Assembly (NCBI RefSeq): GCF_001461695.1
Contig: NZ_AUTC01000137.1
Location: forward strand, 20,024 to 84,023
Reading direction: 5' to 3'
From: Sinorhizobium fredii USDA 205
Lineage (GTDB): Bacteria; Pseudomonadota; Alphaproteobacteria; Rhizobiales; Rhizobiaceae
Length of the DNA: 64,000 nucleotides
A model generated the notes under the pieces. It was not told where the DNA came from. It ran no database searches and saw only the letters and a list, made by a program, of their open reading frames with translations. Position numbers and translations under genes: made by a program. This document shows, in pieces, positions 8,547 to 18,096 of this stretch. Every line of letters starts with the position of its first letter. The first letter of the stretch is position 1.

Positions 8547-8753
8547 TCAATTCCAGGTTTGTCGATTGTACCAGTCATCGAGATCCCGTCTGACGAGATC
8601 CTTTTCGATGCCATAGCGCTCCTGGATCTTGCCTTCGAGCTGATCGAGCTTGCCGTCGATCTGGTCAAGATCATCGTCGGTCAATCTGCCCCACTGTTCC
8701 TTGATCTTGCCCTTCGCCTGCTTCCAGTTGCCTTCGACGTGATTCCAATCCAT
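8547..8753 (-). CDS. CsbD-family stress protein
   Basis: 68 aa. The start MDWNHVEGNWKQAKGKIKEQ and the 'LTDDDLDQIDGKLDQLEGKIQERYG' core match the CsbD family of small, charged helical proteins induced by general stress in bacteria. The molecular role is not established. ATG 8753 has GGAGG six bases upstream (reverse complement of CCTCC at 8760-8764). It is monocistronic with its own terminator and divergent from nuoH. Confidence 0.9.
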   Translation of the reverse strand: MDWNHVEGNWKQAKGKIKEQWGRLTDDDLDQIDGKLDQLEGKIQERYGIEKDLVRRDLDDWYNRQTWN

Positions 8754-9110
8754 GCCATTTCCTCCTGGCTTGTGACTGTCATGTCGGGGAAACTCACGAC
8801 GGCGGCATTGGTTTCATTTAAGGGGTGGAGAAGGAAAGCCGGACAGGAACGAATCCGCGCCTTCACGCATTTACCGGGCAAGTACGGAGGCCCAATTCGA
8901 AACGCCCATCCAGACCGGGCCTCCTTCGGGTGGGCAGCCGTGTTCAGCCGCCCCGGATGCAATTTTTGGAGGGTCGCCGCCCTCTCACCGCAGCCATCCC
9001 CAATTGAAGAGACGGTTCACCTCCCAGCTCGAAGACAGAGGGTGCCAAGCTAGTGTATAGTCAGGAAAAATCCCGTCGCGCCTTTCAACCCGAAGAAGTA
9101 GCCGCGGATC
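8754..9110. other. Intergenic region between csbD and nuoH
   Basis: 357 bp between divergent genes, so it should hold promoters for both. It contains an 8-bp inverted repeat GGAGGCCC (8886-8893) / GGGCCTCC (8917-8924). No FNR/FixK-type TTGAT-N4-ATCAA site and no convincing coding frame were found. Confidence 0.5.
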
Positions 9111-10097
9111 ATGGAGCTTGCCGTCGCCATTGGCCTGATCATCCTCAAGGTCGCGTTGCTGATAGCGATGCTCTTGCTCCTGCCCTTGCCGCTGACCTGG
9201 GTCGAACGCAAGATCGCCGGGCACATGCAGCAGCGGATGGGACCGATGCGCGTTGGCTGGCACGGGCTGCTGCAGCCGGTGGCGGACGGGATCAAGCTCC
9301 TGACCAAGGAAGACCACATCCCGGCCGAGGCCGACCGCTTCCTGTTCAAGCTTGCGCCAATCCTGGCGCTCGCGCCGCCCTTTGTGGTGTTCGTGGCAAT
9401 CCCGTTCGGAGAGTCTGTCTCGGTGCTCGGCAACGAGATCACGCTCTACGTCTCAAACATGAACGTGGCGCTGCTCTTCGTCTTCGCGGTGATCGGTCTG
9501 GAAGTCTATGGCGTCATTTTCGGCGGCTGGGCGGCGAACAGCAAGTATGCGGTCCTCGGCAGCCTCAGGACCTGCGCGCAGATGATCAGCTACGAGATCC
9601 CGATGGGGTTTGCAGTGATCGGCGTGGTCATGCTGGCGCAGTCGATGAGCCTGCTCGAGATCGTCCGGGCCCAGGAAGATGTCTGGAACATCGTCTACCA
9701 GCCGATTGGGTTCTTCGTGTTCTTCGTCGCCGGGCTCGCCGAAGCGCAGCGCATCCCCTTCGACCTGTCGGAGGCGGAAGGCGATCTTGGGGCCGGCTTC
9801 CATACCGAATACAGCGGCATCCGCTTCGCCTTCTTCATGGTCAGTGAATACGTCGTCATGCTTTTGGTGTCGGTCCTGACGGTGATCCTGTTCTTCGGTG
9901 GCTGGAACGGCGTGCTGATCCCCTTGCCGCCACTCCTCTGGTTCGCCCTCAAGGTGGCGTTCTTCGTCTATTTGTTCATGTGGTTCCGCTTTACTTTCCC
10001 CCGTTATCGCTACGACCAGCTGATGGCGATCGGTTGGAAAGTCTTGCTTCCCCTGTCGATGGCGAACATAATTATTACTGGAATTGCTTTCTCTTGA
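9111..10097 (+). CDS. nuoH: NADH-quinone oxidoreductase subunit H (complex I)
   Basis: 328 aa with eight hydrophobic helices. The family signatures are present: LTWVERKIAGHMQQRMGPMR near residue 30, the acidic loop 'LAEAQRIPFDLSEAE', and 'FRFTFPRYRYDQLM' near the C terminus. NuoH forms the floor of the quinone chamber and links the peripheral arm to the pumps. It begins a short rightward operon with nuoI and a CBS gene, apart from the rest of the nuo genes. The shorter length compared with about 345 aa for chromosomal NuoH fits the plasmid-borne second-copy type. Confidence 0.96.
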   Translation: MELAVAIGLIILKVALLIAMLLLLPLPLTWVERKIAGHMQQRMGPMRVGWHGLLQPVADGIKLLTKEDHIPAEADRFLFKLAPILALAPPFVVFVAIPFGESVSVLGNEITLYVSNMNVALLFVFAVIGLEVYGVIFGGWAANSKYAVLGSLRTCAQMISYEIPMGFAVIGVVMLAQSMSLLEIVRAQEDVWNIVYQPIGFFVFFVAGLAEAQRIPFDLSEAEGDLGAGFHTEYSGIRFAFFMVSEYVVMLLVSVLTVILFFGGWNGVLIPLPPLLWFALKVAFFVYLFMWFRFTFPRYRYDQLMAIGWKVLLPLSMANIIITGIAFS

Positions 10098-10114
10098 GGG
10101 CCTTAACGGGCTCC

Positions 10115-10218
10115 ACTGCATGTTTCCTTGGATCGAAGCCGATTCGAGGAAGAAACACGCAGCAATTCAAAGGGCTACGGCGACCTTTGTGCGCCTGAGA
10201 AGACGCACGGCGCTGTAG
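10115..10218. repeat. Dispersed rhizobial repeat, copy 3 (between nuoH and nuoI)
   Basis: The stretch reads CTGCATGTTTCCTTGGATCG, then CCGATTCGAGGAAGAAAC, CAGCAATTCAAAGGGCTACG and GACGCACGGCGCTGTAG. It is the same element as 1688-1798 in inverse orientation and fills most of the gap between nuoH and nuoI. Confidence 0.75.
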
Positions 10219-10230
10219 AGCGAGGCGGCG

Positions 10231-10797
10231 ATGTCGCGCGCAAGGGACACAATCGGCACATGGATCGGCTGGACGTTCTTCGCCGACCTGGCGAATGGCT
10301 TGTCGCTGACCTTCGGCTACATGTTCTCGAAATCCGTGACCATGCAGTATCCGGACAAGGAGAAATGGCTGCCCTATTCGCGTTATCGCGGCCACCATTT
10401 CCTGAAGCGCGACGAAGAGGGGGAGATCAAGTGCGTGGCCTGCGAGCTCTGCGCGCGGATCTGTCCCTGCTATTGCATCGAAGTGGTGCCCTACGAGGAC
10501 GAGAAGGGCAACCGGCGCCCGGCCAAATTCGAGATCGACACGGCCCGCTGCCTGTTCTGCGGGTTGTGCGAGGACGCCTGCCCGGCGGACGCAATCGCGC
10601 TTGGCCAACAATATGAATTTTCGAGTTTTTCCTCGCGTGACCTGGTGATCGGGCGCGATGACCTGCTTGCAAAGCCTGGCAAGGCGGCGACTGGCGGCGG
10701 TGTGGTCGCTGCGCGCCTGAACACGCAGAAGGACGTGCTCGTCGAGACGGATGAGCGGCAGGGCTACAACTGGTGGCGGAACATCCGGCGAAGGTGA
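10231..10797 (+). CDS. nuoI: NADH-quinone oxidoreductase subunit I (complex I)
   Basis: 188 aa with two ferredoxin-type [4Fe-4S] motifs, CVACELCARICPC (about residue 69) and CLFCGLCEDACPA (about 109). These bind clusters N6a and N6b, which carry electrons to NuoB in the peripheral arm. The N-terminal amphipathic segment 'MSRARDTIGTWIGWTFFADL' contacts the membrane. GAGGCGG lies upstream of ATG 10231. The gene follows nuoH, separated by a dispersed repeat. Confidence 0.96.
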   Translation: MSRARDTIGTWIGWTFFADLANGLSLTFGYMFSKSVTMQYPDKEKWLPYSRYRGHHFLKRDEEGEIKCVACELCARICPCYCIEVVPYEDEKGNRRPAKFEIDTARCLFCGLCEDACPADAIALGQQYEFSSFSSRDLVIGRDDLLAKPGKAATGGGVVAARLNTQKDVLVETDERQGYNWWRNIRRR

Positions 10798-10830
10798 GCA
10801 CGCCAGCTCTGAAACCGGAGCGCCACCCCG

Positions 10831-10927
10831 CATCTCCTTGGATCGGAACCGATTGAAGGATGAAACCATGCAGAAATTCAAAGTGCTACGGCGACCATTT
10901 GCAGATGAAAGACGCACGGTGCTGTGG
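10831..10927. repeat. Dispersed rhizobial repeat, copy 4 (between nuoI and the CBS gene)
   Basis: The stretch reads CATCTCCTTGGATCGGAACC, GATTGAAGGATGAAACCATG, CAAAGTGCTACGGCGACC and AGACGCACGGTGCTGTGG. It has the same layout as the copy at 10115-10218, about 700 bp away, and so forms a direct repeat flanking nuoI. Confidence 0.72.
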
Positions 10928-10941
10928 GAGAGGAGGCTCAG

Positions 10942-11382
10942 ATGTTTGTCGGCGAAATCGTGAAGAACAAGGGTGTCGGAGTCATCGCGGTCGCTCCCGA
11001 ACAGCCAATGGTGGAAGTCCTGCGGCTGTTTCGAGACAACAATATCGGCTTCGTCGTCGTCAGCCAATCGGCCGGGGAGTACCTCGGCACGTTATCGGAA
11101 CGGGATTGCTGCAATGCGATGGCCGAATACGGGGCCGAGGCGGCGATGATGCAGGTTGCCGACATCATGAACCGCAGCGTGGCGATCTGTTCGACGGAAG
11201 ATCTGCTGCCCTTTGTGATGGCGATCATGACCCAACGGCGAACCCGCCATGTTCTGGTGATGGAGGGTGACGACATTGTCGGCGTGGTCAGCATCGGCGA
11301 TGTGGTCAAGCACCGGCTCGACGAAGCGCAACGCACCGAGCAGGACCTGCACGACTATATTCGCGGGACCCACTATCACTGA
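10942..11382 (+). CDS. Tandem CBS-domain protein
   Basis: 146 aa made almost wholly of two CBS domains (first about 10-65, second about 75-130; 'GTLSERDCCNAM' and 'GVVSIGDVVKHRLDE' are the typical CBS exits). CBS pairs bind adenosyl compounds such as AMP, ATP or NAD(H) and act as energy sensors. ATG 10942 is preceded by AGGAGG at 10931-10936. Genes like this stand alone in many rhizobia; here its place behind nuoH and nuoI, ending 21 bp from the convergent nuoG stop, suggests an energy-sensing link to complex I, which is inference. Confidence 0.88.
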   Translation: MFVGEIVKNKGVGVIAVAPEQPMVEVLRLFRDNNIGFVVVSQSAGEYLGTLSERDCCNAMAEYGAEAAMMQVADIMNRSVAICSTEDLLPFVMAIMTQRRTRHVLVMEGDDIVGVVSIGDVVKHRLDEAQRTEQDLHDYIRGTHYH

Positions 11383-11403
11383 CGAGATCAGCGGCGGCGG
11401 GGG

Positions 11404-13988
11404 TCAGGGCGAGCCGGCCATTCCTGGGGCGACATCCTCGCCGTTCGCCGCCGGGGCGGTATCGGCGCCGATCTCGAATGTCGCATGCGCCTTTTGAACC
11501 TCGACCGGACATGGATATTCACCCCGCTGCATCAGGCCATTGAGGCGCAGAGCCCTGTAGTTTTCGGGAACAAACACGAGACCGCGCGGAAAGCGCCTGT
11601 TGACCTTGAGCTTTGCGGTCAATTCGGCCTGAGCGGATCGCACGACCACCTGATCGCCATCTGAAACGCCAAGTTGCGCAGCCTCCTGCGCGTTCATCTC
11701 GACATAGGGGTCATCCGCGACCGTATTCAATATCTCCGAGCGTTCGGAAAGATATCCGTTGTGGAACAGGCAGTCGCCGGTGACCAGCATGAGGCCGTCG
11801 CGGACCTCGAAGGTCGGCGGCGCCGGGTAGAACCCGCTGGCAGGTGGTGTCGGGTCCGCCTGCGTGAAGGCGCCGTCGGCCCCAAGCCCGTCCAGTGTCA
11901 ATCCCTGATAGGCCGGGACCAGCCGGTCGATCTCGTCGAAGACTTCGCCTTGCATAGATGGCTTCAGCACCTGGCGCCGGAGTGCCGCGACGAGTTCGAA
12001 GATTTCCAGATTGCCTCTGGCCTCGAAGGCGGGTTCGCGGAATTTGCGGACCGTCTGAATGCGGCCCTCATTGTTGGTGAATGTGCCGGCTTCCTCGCCG
12101 TAGCCCGCCGCGGGCAGCACGACCTCGGCCAGGCCCGCCGTATCCGTCAGGAACGTATCCTGCACGATCAGAAGATCGGCGGCGCCAAGCGCCCGCTTTA
12201 CGAAATCCCTGTCGGGATAGGCGATCAGCGGATCGGTTCCGGCGACGTAGAGCGCGCCTATCCGCCCGTCGATGCAGAGATCCAGAATGGCGTCGAGATT
12301 CGCTCCAGGCTCAGACGGGATTTCGGCGCCCCACGCCCGTTCGAGAGCCGCGCGCGCCGCATCGTCGGTGACCGCCCGTAGCCCTGGCAGAGCCACCGGC
12401 AGGACCCCCATGTCCCAGGCGCCCATCTGGTTGGCGCGGTCGAAGAGGAACTGCATTGCCGGATCCTTGCCGAGCATGCGGAGAGCCTGCAGCAGGTTGC
12501 TGACCTGCTGCAGCAGCGCGCGCGCTTCGGGTGATCTGAGGAGGCCGACGCTGACAAGCACTGTGACGCCGCGACTGTCCCTGAGGCCGGCGACCAGGCG
12601 ATCCGAATCTTCTCTGCCGGGTTTCTCGGACGGGTCGCCGATTGCCGCGCCGACGGTGTCAGCCGCTGCCGCGAGCCCAGCGACCACCTCTGCAAGGCTC
12701 GCCGCCTCTCCGCCCGGTCGCACGCGAAGCACCACCGGGCATCGGCGTCGAGACGCGATGGCCGAGCCGAAAGCAGGTGCAATCCGGCCTGCCGCTGGCG
12801 CACGGCGTCGCGCAGCAGATATTCGGTCACCGGATTTTCCTCCGTCACATTGCCGCCGATCACGAGCACACAATCCTTGCCGATTGCCTCCTGCAGTGGA
12901 GCACGCGTGTAGAAGCCTGCAAGCAGAGGCCCGAGCGCGTCGAAGGGCGCGGACCAGCGCGACGAGCAATCGATGTTGTTGGTCCGGAATACCGTCCGCA
13001 TCAGCTTCTGGAACTGATAGAGCACCTCGTTTGTCAGGCGGGCCGATGCAAGCCCGCCCGCGGCCTTGTTCTCGACGGCCGCCAGACGCCGACGCAGGTA
13101 GTCACCCGCTTCATCCCAGGAAACCGGAACCAGGACGCCGTCCCGACGGATCATCGGTCGCTTGATCCGGTCTCGGCTCTCGACAAAGTCCAGGCCGAAA
13201 CGCCCCCGCACGCAGAGCGTTTCGCGATTGACCCCGTGCTCCTCCTTGGAGCGGACCCGCATGAACTCTCCCTTGCGCGCCCCGACCGTCAGCTGGCAGC
13301 CGGTGCCGCAATGCGGGCAGACCGTGTCGGTCTCCGCGAGATCCCAGGGCCGCGCCTTGTAGCGATAGGGAAAGCTCATCAGCGCGCCGACCGGGCAGAC
13401 TTCGACGCAATTGCCGCACTGGTCGCAACTCGCAAGACTCCCCTCGAAACCGGTGACGGCAGTATCCATGCCTTTTTCGACGGTACCCAAGGCGACGGCT
13501 CCAACCACCTCTTCGCACATCCTGACGCAACGCTGGCACTGGATGCAGCGGTTGACGTTCATGATGATCACCGGGCTGAGGCGAATGTCCCGGGAGTGGA
13601 ACACGCGCTTGGGATCGCGGAACTCGCTTCGCCGAGGCCCGTAGGCCATCACCATATCCTGCAGCTCGCACTCGCCGCCCTTGTCGCAGATCGGACAGTC
13701 GAGAGGATGGTTGGCAAGCAGCATGTCGAGCATGGAAGAGCGCGTTTCGTCGATCAGCGGCGTGTTCGTCCGCACGACCATACCGTCGGTGACCGCGGTG
13801 GCGCAGGACGGCTGCAACCGCCGCAGCCCCTCGATCTCGACCAGGCACATGCGGCACGACGCAAGCGGCGGCAGCCGCTTCAGATAGCAGAAGGTCGGGA
13901 TATCGATGCCCAGGCGCTGGGCTGCCTGAAGCACCGTCGAGCCAGCCTCAACTTCCAGGGTTTGTGCGTCGATCGTGATCCTAACCAT
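11404..13988 (-). pseudogene. nuoG: NADH-quinone oxidoreductase subunit G, one-base frameshift
   Basis: The full span is 861 codons plus 2 bases. Frame one runs from ATG 13988 with the N1b [2Fe-2S] cysteines (CYLKRL, SCRMC), HPLDCPICDKGGEC, CIQCQRCVRMC, CGNCVEVCP and the CPHCGTGC site. It leaves the family sequence near 12737 and would end at 12258 after a 576-aa product with an Arg-rich tail. The second frame resumes the family sequence (VVLRVRPGGEAASL onward) and runs to 11404 with the molybdopterin-type domain. A single base appears to be missing in the GCCCGGTGG stretch. It may be a true lesion or a sequencing error; all other nuo genes are intact. Confidence 0.85.
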
Positions 13989-14019
13989 ATTTCCTCACAG
14001 CCTGTTCTCGGCTCACTCA

Positions 14020-15282
14020 TTAGTGGAAGGGGCACCTCCGCTCCTCGATATGGGCAACGAACTCATCGCGGAAATGCGTAAGCGCGGCCCGCAAGCCCAT
14101 CGCCGCGCCGTCACCCAAGGCACAAAACGTGTTGCCGAATATGCCCTTGCAGAGCTTCTCCAGTTGCTCCAGGTCGCCCGGGGCACCTTCCCCGGATTCA
14201 ATACGGCGCAGCACCTTCACGACCCAGTTCAATCCTTCGCGGCACGGCGTGCACTTGCCGCAGGATTCGTGATGGAAGAACTCGATGATCCGGGTGGCGA
14301 CCTTGACCATGCAGGTCGAGTCGTCGATCACGATCACCCCGGCCGAACCGAGCATCGAGCCGGCGGCGGCGAGCGAATCGAAGTCCATGCCCACGTCGAG
14401 ACCATCCCCCGCGATGACCGGAGCCGAGACGCCGCCCGGGATCACCGCCTTGATCCGGCGGCCCGGCAGCGGCCCGCCGGCGTGTTCCACCAGTTCGCGT
14501 AGCGGTATGCCCATCGGCAGTTCGTAGAGACCGGGTTTGCGAACCTGCCCGCTCACGCAGTAGAGCTTCGGACCTGGGCTCTTGTCCGGACCGATGGCCC
14601 GGAACCAGTGCGGCCCGCGCATGACGATATGCGGCACGCAAGCCAGCGTCTCGACATTGTTGATCACGGTCGGGCTGGCATAGAGCCCGGCCACGGCCGG
14701 AAACGGCGGCTTCAGTCGCGGCTGCGCCCGCTTGCCCTCGAGCGACTCGAGCATCGCCGTCTCCTCGCCGCAGATATAAGCGCCGGCGCCGCAGTGAATA
14801 TGGATGGTGAAATTGAAATCCGATCCGAGGACGCCAGCGCCGAGATAGCCCTTCTCGCGAGCCTCGGCGATCGCCTGCTCCAGGCGACGAATGGCCTTCA
14901 CATATTCGCCGCGAACGTAGACATAAGCGGTTTCGGCCCCGATCGCGTAGGCGCTGACCGCCAGGCCCTCGACGAGTTGGTGCGGGGCGCTCTCCATGAT
15001 GATCCGGTCCTTGAAGGTTCCCGGCTCGCCCTCGTCGGCGTTGCAACAGAGATATTTCGGCTTGTCGGCGCGCTTCGGCACGAAGCCCCATTTCATCCCC
15101 GTCGGAAATCCGGCACCGCCGCGACCACGCAGGTTGGATTGTTTGACAAGATCGACGACTTCGTCAGGCGTGTGCTCGCGCAGCACCTTGGCCAGCGCCT
15201 GGTAGCCGCCGCCGGCCTCGTAGGTGGAGAGCAGATGGCCATCCGGAGCATCGATATTCTTGAGGAGGACCGGTTCGAACAT
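14020..15282 (-). CDS. nuoF: NADH-quinone oxidoreductase subunit F (FMN and NADH site)
   Basis: 420 aa from ATG 15282; the open frame extends upstream to 15369, but that part overlaps nuoE and lacks family sequence. The NADH/FMN site shows as NLRGRGGAGFPTGMKW, NADEGEPGTFKDR and GAGAYICGEETAMLES. The N3 [4Fe-4S] motif CGKCTPCREG lies near residue 345, with a fourth ligand in NTFCALGDGA. NuoF oxidises NADH and passes electrons via FMN and N3. Five bases separate it from nuoE and 31 from nuoG. Confidence 0.96.
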   Translation of the reverse strand: MFEPVLLKNIDAPDGHLLSTYEAGGGYQALAKVLREHTPDEVVDLVKQSNLRGRGGAGFPTGMKWGFVPKRADKPKYLCCNADEGEPGTFKDRIIMESAPHQLVEGLAVSAYAIGAETAYVYVRGEYVKAIRRLEQAIAEAREKGYLGAGVLGSDFNFTIHIHCGAGAYICGEETAMLESLEGKRAQPRLKPPFPAVAGLYASPTVINNVETLACVPHIVMRGPHWFRAIGPDKSPGPKLYCVSGQVRKPGLYELPMGIPLRELVEHAGGPLPGRRIKAVIPGGVSAPVIAGDGLDVGMDFDSLAAAGSMLGSAGVIVIDDSTCMVKVATRIIEFFHHESCGKCTPCREGLNWVVKVLRRIESGEGAPGDLEQLEKLCKGIFGNTFCALGDGAAMGLRAALTHFRDEFVAHIEERRCPFH

Positions 15283-15286
15283 CACG

Positions 15287-15799
15287 CTATTCTCCCGGCG
15301 GTGCTGCGTCGGCGAGGCCGGCACCGATCGCTTCGCCCGCCTCCGCCCGCAACCTCGCCAGAAGCGCATCGATCCGCCCGATGTCGAGTTCGCCGTGATA
15401 GTCGTCGCCGACCTGCATAACCGGAGCCATCTCGCAGGCGCCGAGGCACTCGACGGTCGAAAGCGTGAACAGCCGGTCGGGAGTGGTATCGCCCTTCCTG
15501 ATCCCCAGCAGCGCTTCCAGATGCTTCAGCAGCGCATCGGATCCGCAGAGCATGCAGGAGACGTTGTCGCAGAGCTGCAGGTGGAACATCCCGATCGGCT
15601 CGGTATGAAAGAGCGTGTAGAAAGTCGCCAGTTCGTAGACCCAGATCCGCTCGACACCGAGAATGTCGGCGACCTCCTCCAAGACCGGGCCGGGCAGGTG
15701 ACCATGTTCGTTCTGCGCGATGAGCAGGGCGGGCATGATCGCCGAGCGCTGGTCGGGATACCGCGCCGCTGCTTCTTCGATCTTTTCGCGCATGCTCAT
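15287..15799 (-). CDS. nuoE: NADH-quinone oxidoreductase subunit E
   Basis: 170 aa from ATG 15799. This thioredoxin-fold [2Fe-2S] protein shows the N1a ligands CDNVSCMLCGS and ECLGACEMAP. NuoE pairs with NuoF in the NADH dehydrogenase module. The ORF is open upstream to 16219, but that part is a shadow of nuoD. The Cys in CMLC replaces the more usual residue, with no effect expected because the ligands are present. Confidence 0.95.
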   Translation of the reverse strand: MSMREKIEEAAARYPDQRSAIMPALLIAQNEHGHLPGPVLEEVADILGVERIWVYELATFYTLFHTEPIGMFHLQLCDNVSCMLCGSDALLKHLEALLGIRKGDTTPDRLFTLSTVECLGACEMAPVMQVGDDYHGELDIGRIDALLARLRAEAGEAIGAGLADAAPPGE

Positions 15800-15816
15800 C
15801 GCGTCCAAAACTCCTG

Positions 15817-17031
15817 CTACTTGTCCACCTCCGCCATCACTGGGTCGAGGCTGCCGAGCACGGCGATCATGTCCGCCAGATAGCGGGCGTTGGTGACCCC
15901 GAAGAGCGCCTGAAGGTTGACGAAGGACGGTGCCCGCACCTTCATGCGGAACGGCTTTTCCGATCCGTCGCTGATGATGTAGAAGCCGAGTTCGCCCTTC
16001 GGCGCCTCGATCGCCGAGTAGACCTCGCCCTCCGGCACCTTGAAGCCATAGGCCGACAGGTCGAAATGCTGGATCAGCGCCTCCATCGAGCAGTGCACGC
16101 GATCCTTGTCCATCGGGAAGGCGATCGTCGGCATGTCGATCTGGAATGGCCCCTCGGGCATCTGTTCGAGACATTGCTCGATGAGCCGGACGCTCTCGCG
16201 CATCTCCTCGACCCGGCACTGCCAGCGCGCGTAGCAGTCGCCCTCGTCGCGAGTAATGACGTTGAAGTCGAGCCGATCGTAGATCTCGTAGGGTTCATCG
16301 CGGCGGATGTCCCAGTCGACGCCGGAAGCGCGAAGGTTGGGACCGCTGAGACCCAGATCGATGCCGTCCTCGGGGGAGATCACGCCGATCCCCTGGGTGC
16401 GGCTCAGAAACACCCGGTTGTCCTCTAGCAGCCGCTCGTAGTCGCGGATCCGGTTCGGGAAGATCTCGCAGAATTCCCTGATCTTCGGGAGGAAACCCTC
16501 GGGCAGATCCTCGCGCACACCGCCGACCCGGCAGAAGGAGGTGTGCATTCGCGCGCCGGTGATCATCTCAAGAAGGTCCATGATCATTTCGCGCTCGCGC
16601 ATGGCGTAAAGCAGCGCAGTCATGGCGCCGAGATCCATCGGCAGCGCGCCGGTGATCAGGAGATGGCCGGAGATCCGCGCCAGTTCGGCCATCATAACGC
16701 GGATATATTGGGCGCGGATCGGTGCTTCGATACCCAGGAGCTTCTCCACCGCCAGCGCGAAGGCCAGGTTGTTCGAAGGCGGACAGACATAGTCGAGCCG
16801 GTCGGTGAGCGGAAATATCTGCGTATAGGTGAAGCTCTCGGCCAGCTTTTCGGTACCGCGGTGCAGGTAGCCGATATGCGGGTCGACGCGGGCGACATAC
16901 TCGCCGTCGAGTTCGAGGACGAGCCGCAGCACCCCGTGGGTGCTCGGATGCTGCGGGCCGAGATTGAGGAGCACCTCCTTGGTGTCGAGCGATTCGCCTT
17001 GCGGCCTCATGAGCTCAGTGACTTCGGTCAT
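15817..17031 (-). CDS. nuoD: NADH-quinone oxidoreductase subunit D
   Basis: 404 aa from ATG 17031. Family signatures: NLGPQHPSTHGVLRLVLELDGE near the start, with the quinone-site His and Tyr region (GYLHRGTEKL), RVGGVREDLPEGF in the middle, and the C-terminal end LGSLDPVMAEVDK. NuoD and NuoB build the quinone-binding pocket. It is a separate gene here and not fused to nuoC as in Escherichia coli. One base separates it from the stop of nuoC. Confidence 0.96.
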   Translation of the reverse strand: MTEVTELMRPQGESLDTKEVLLNLGPQHPSTHGVLRLVLELDGEYVARVDPHIGYLHRGTEKLAESFTYTQIFPLTDRLDYVCPPSNNLAFALAVEKLLGIEAPIRAQYIRVMMAELARISGHLLITGALPMDLGAMTALLYAMREREMIMDLLEMITGARMHTSFCRVGGVREDLPEGFLPKIREFCEIFPNRIRDYERLLEDNRVFLSRTQGIGVISPEDGIDLGLSGPNLRASGVDWDIRRDEPYEIYDRLDFNVITRDEGDCYARWQCRVEEMRESVRLIEQCLEQMPEGPFQIDMPTIAFPMDKDRVHCSMEALIQHFDLSAYGFKVPEGEVYSAIEAPKGELGFYIISDGSEKPFRMKVRAPSFVNLQALFGVTNARYLADMIAVLGSLDPVMAEVDK

Positions 17032-17032
17032 C

Positions 17033-17596
17033 TCACGTTTCCGGTGTCGAGCGGACTCCTGTTGGAATGTCGTTGGTGACAAGGTCCGGCTGGGTCGGCG
17101 GCGGCCCTTCGGCGCCGAACGGATTGAGGTCGTCCTTGTAGCCGCGGAGCGGGAAATCCTTGCGCTGCGGGAAACCTTCGAAGCCTTCCCACATGTAGAT
17201 GCGGCGCAGGTCTGGGTGTCCCTCGAAGCTGATCCCGTACATGTCCCAGGCCTCGCGCTCATGCCAGTTGGCGGTCCGCCAAACGCCCGTCACCGAGGGG
17301 ACCCGCGGCGGGTCGCCGAGGCGGCACTTGATCCGGATGCGCCATTTGTTCGGCAGCGAGTAGAGGTGGTAGACCGCCTCGTAGCGCGGTGCCTCGGGGT
17401 AATAATCGACACCGCAGATATCCGACAGGAAATCGAACCGCAGCGCCGGATGCTCCTTCAGGAATCGGCAAAGCTCGACGATCCGGTCCGGCGGCGCGGC
17501 GAAAGCATGAACTCCATGCGAGACGCGGAGTTCCTCGACTGCCTCTCCAAAACGTTCCGCGATGAGGGTGCTGATGACGGACGCCTCGACGCTCAT
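17033..17596 (-). CDS. nuoC: NADH-quinone oxidoreductase subunit C
   Basis: 187 aa. The signature [24 protein letters not shown] is split here: '[13 protein letters not shown]' near residue 118 and '[15 protein letters not shown]' just after. NuoC is a structural subunit of the peripheral arm connecting NuoD with NuoI. ATG 17596 overlaps the nuoB stop by four bases (ATGA), a coupled pair. Confidence 0.95.
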   Translation of the reverse strand: MSVEASVISTLIAERFGEAVEELRVSHGVHAFAAPPDRIVELCRFLKEHPALRFDFLSDICGVDYYPEAPRYEAVYHLYSLPNKWRIRIKCRLGDPPRVPSVTGVWRTANWHEREAWDMYGISFEGHPDLRRIYMWEGFEGFPQRKDFPLRGYKDDLNPFGAEGPPPTQPDLVTNDIPTGVRSTPET

Positions 17597-18096
17597 GATG
17601 CGGCGATCCGGTCCAATGGCGTCCCGGCCAGCGCCCTGGACTTTTTAATCTTCTCCTGAAGCAGCAGGAAACCGTGCATCAGCGCCTCGGGCCGCGGCGG
17701 GCAGCCGGGCACGTGGACGTCGACCGGCACGAAGGTTTCGGCTCCCTGCACCACCGCATAGGTGTTGTAGACCCCGCCCGAGATGGCGCAGGTGCCCATG
17801 GCGATGACCCAGCGCGGCTCCGGCATCTGGTCATAGAGCCGGCGCACCACGGGCGCGAACTTCCGCGTCACGGTGCCGGCGATGATCATCACGTCGGACT
17901 GGCGGGGCGACGGCCGGAACACCACGCCGAACCGGTCGAGGTCATAGCGGGCGCACCCCGCCGAGATCATCTCGATGGCGCAGCAGGCAATTCCGAAGGT
18001 CTCGGGCCACAGCGCCGATTGGCGACTCCAGTTGATAACGCTCTCGGCCGTGGTGAACAGCACGCTGTCGCGGAACGCATTGTTTACGCCTCCCAT
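17593..18096 (-). CDS. nuoB: NADH-quinone oxidoreductase subunit B (cluster N2)
   Basis: 167 aa from ATG 18096, inside the last codons of nuoA. The N2 [4Fe-4S] ligands are visible: the adjacent cysteine pair in [18 protein letters not shown] and [10 protein letters not shown]. NuoB gives electrons to quinone. The upstream open frame to 18318 is a shadow of nuoA. Confidence 0.96.
   Translation of the reverse strand: MGGVNNAFRDSVLFTTAESVINWSRQSALWPETFGIACCAIEMISAGCARYDLDRFGVVFRPSPRQSDVMIIAGTVTRKFAPVVRRLYDQMPEPRWVIAMGTCAISGGVYNTYAVVQGAETFVPVDVHVPGCPPRPEALMHGFLLLQEKIKKSRALAGTPLDRIAAS

Noticed and set aside
12730..12760. Programmed frameshifting in nuoG
   Set aside because: No slippery heptamer or following stem is visible, and NuoG is not known to use frameshifting.
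12642..14081. 479-codon plus-strand open frame antisense to nuoG
   Set aside because: It mirrors nuoG, which has clear iron-sulfur motifs on the other strand; no ribosome-binding site or recognisable domain.
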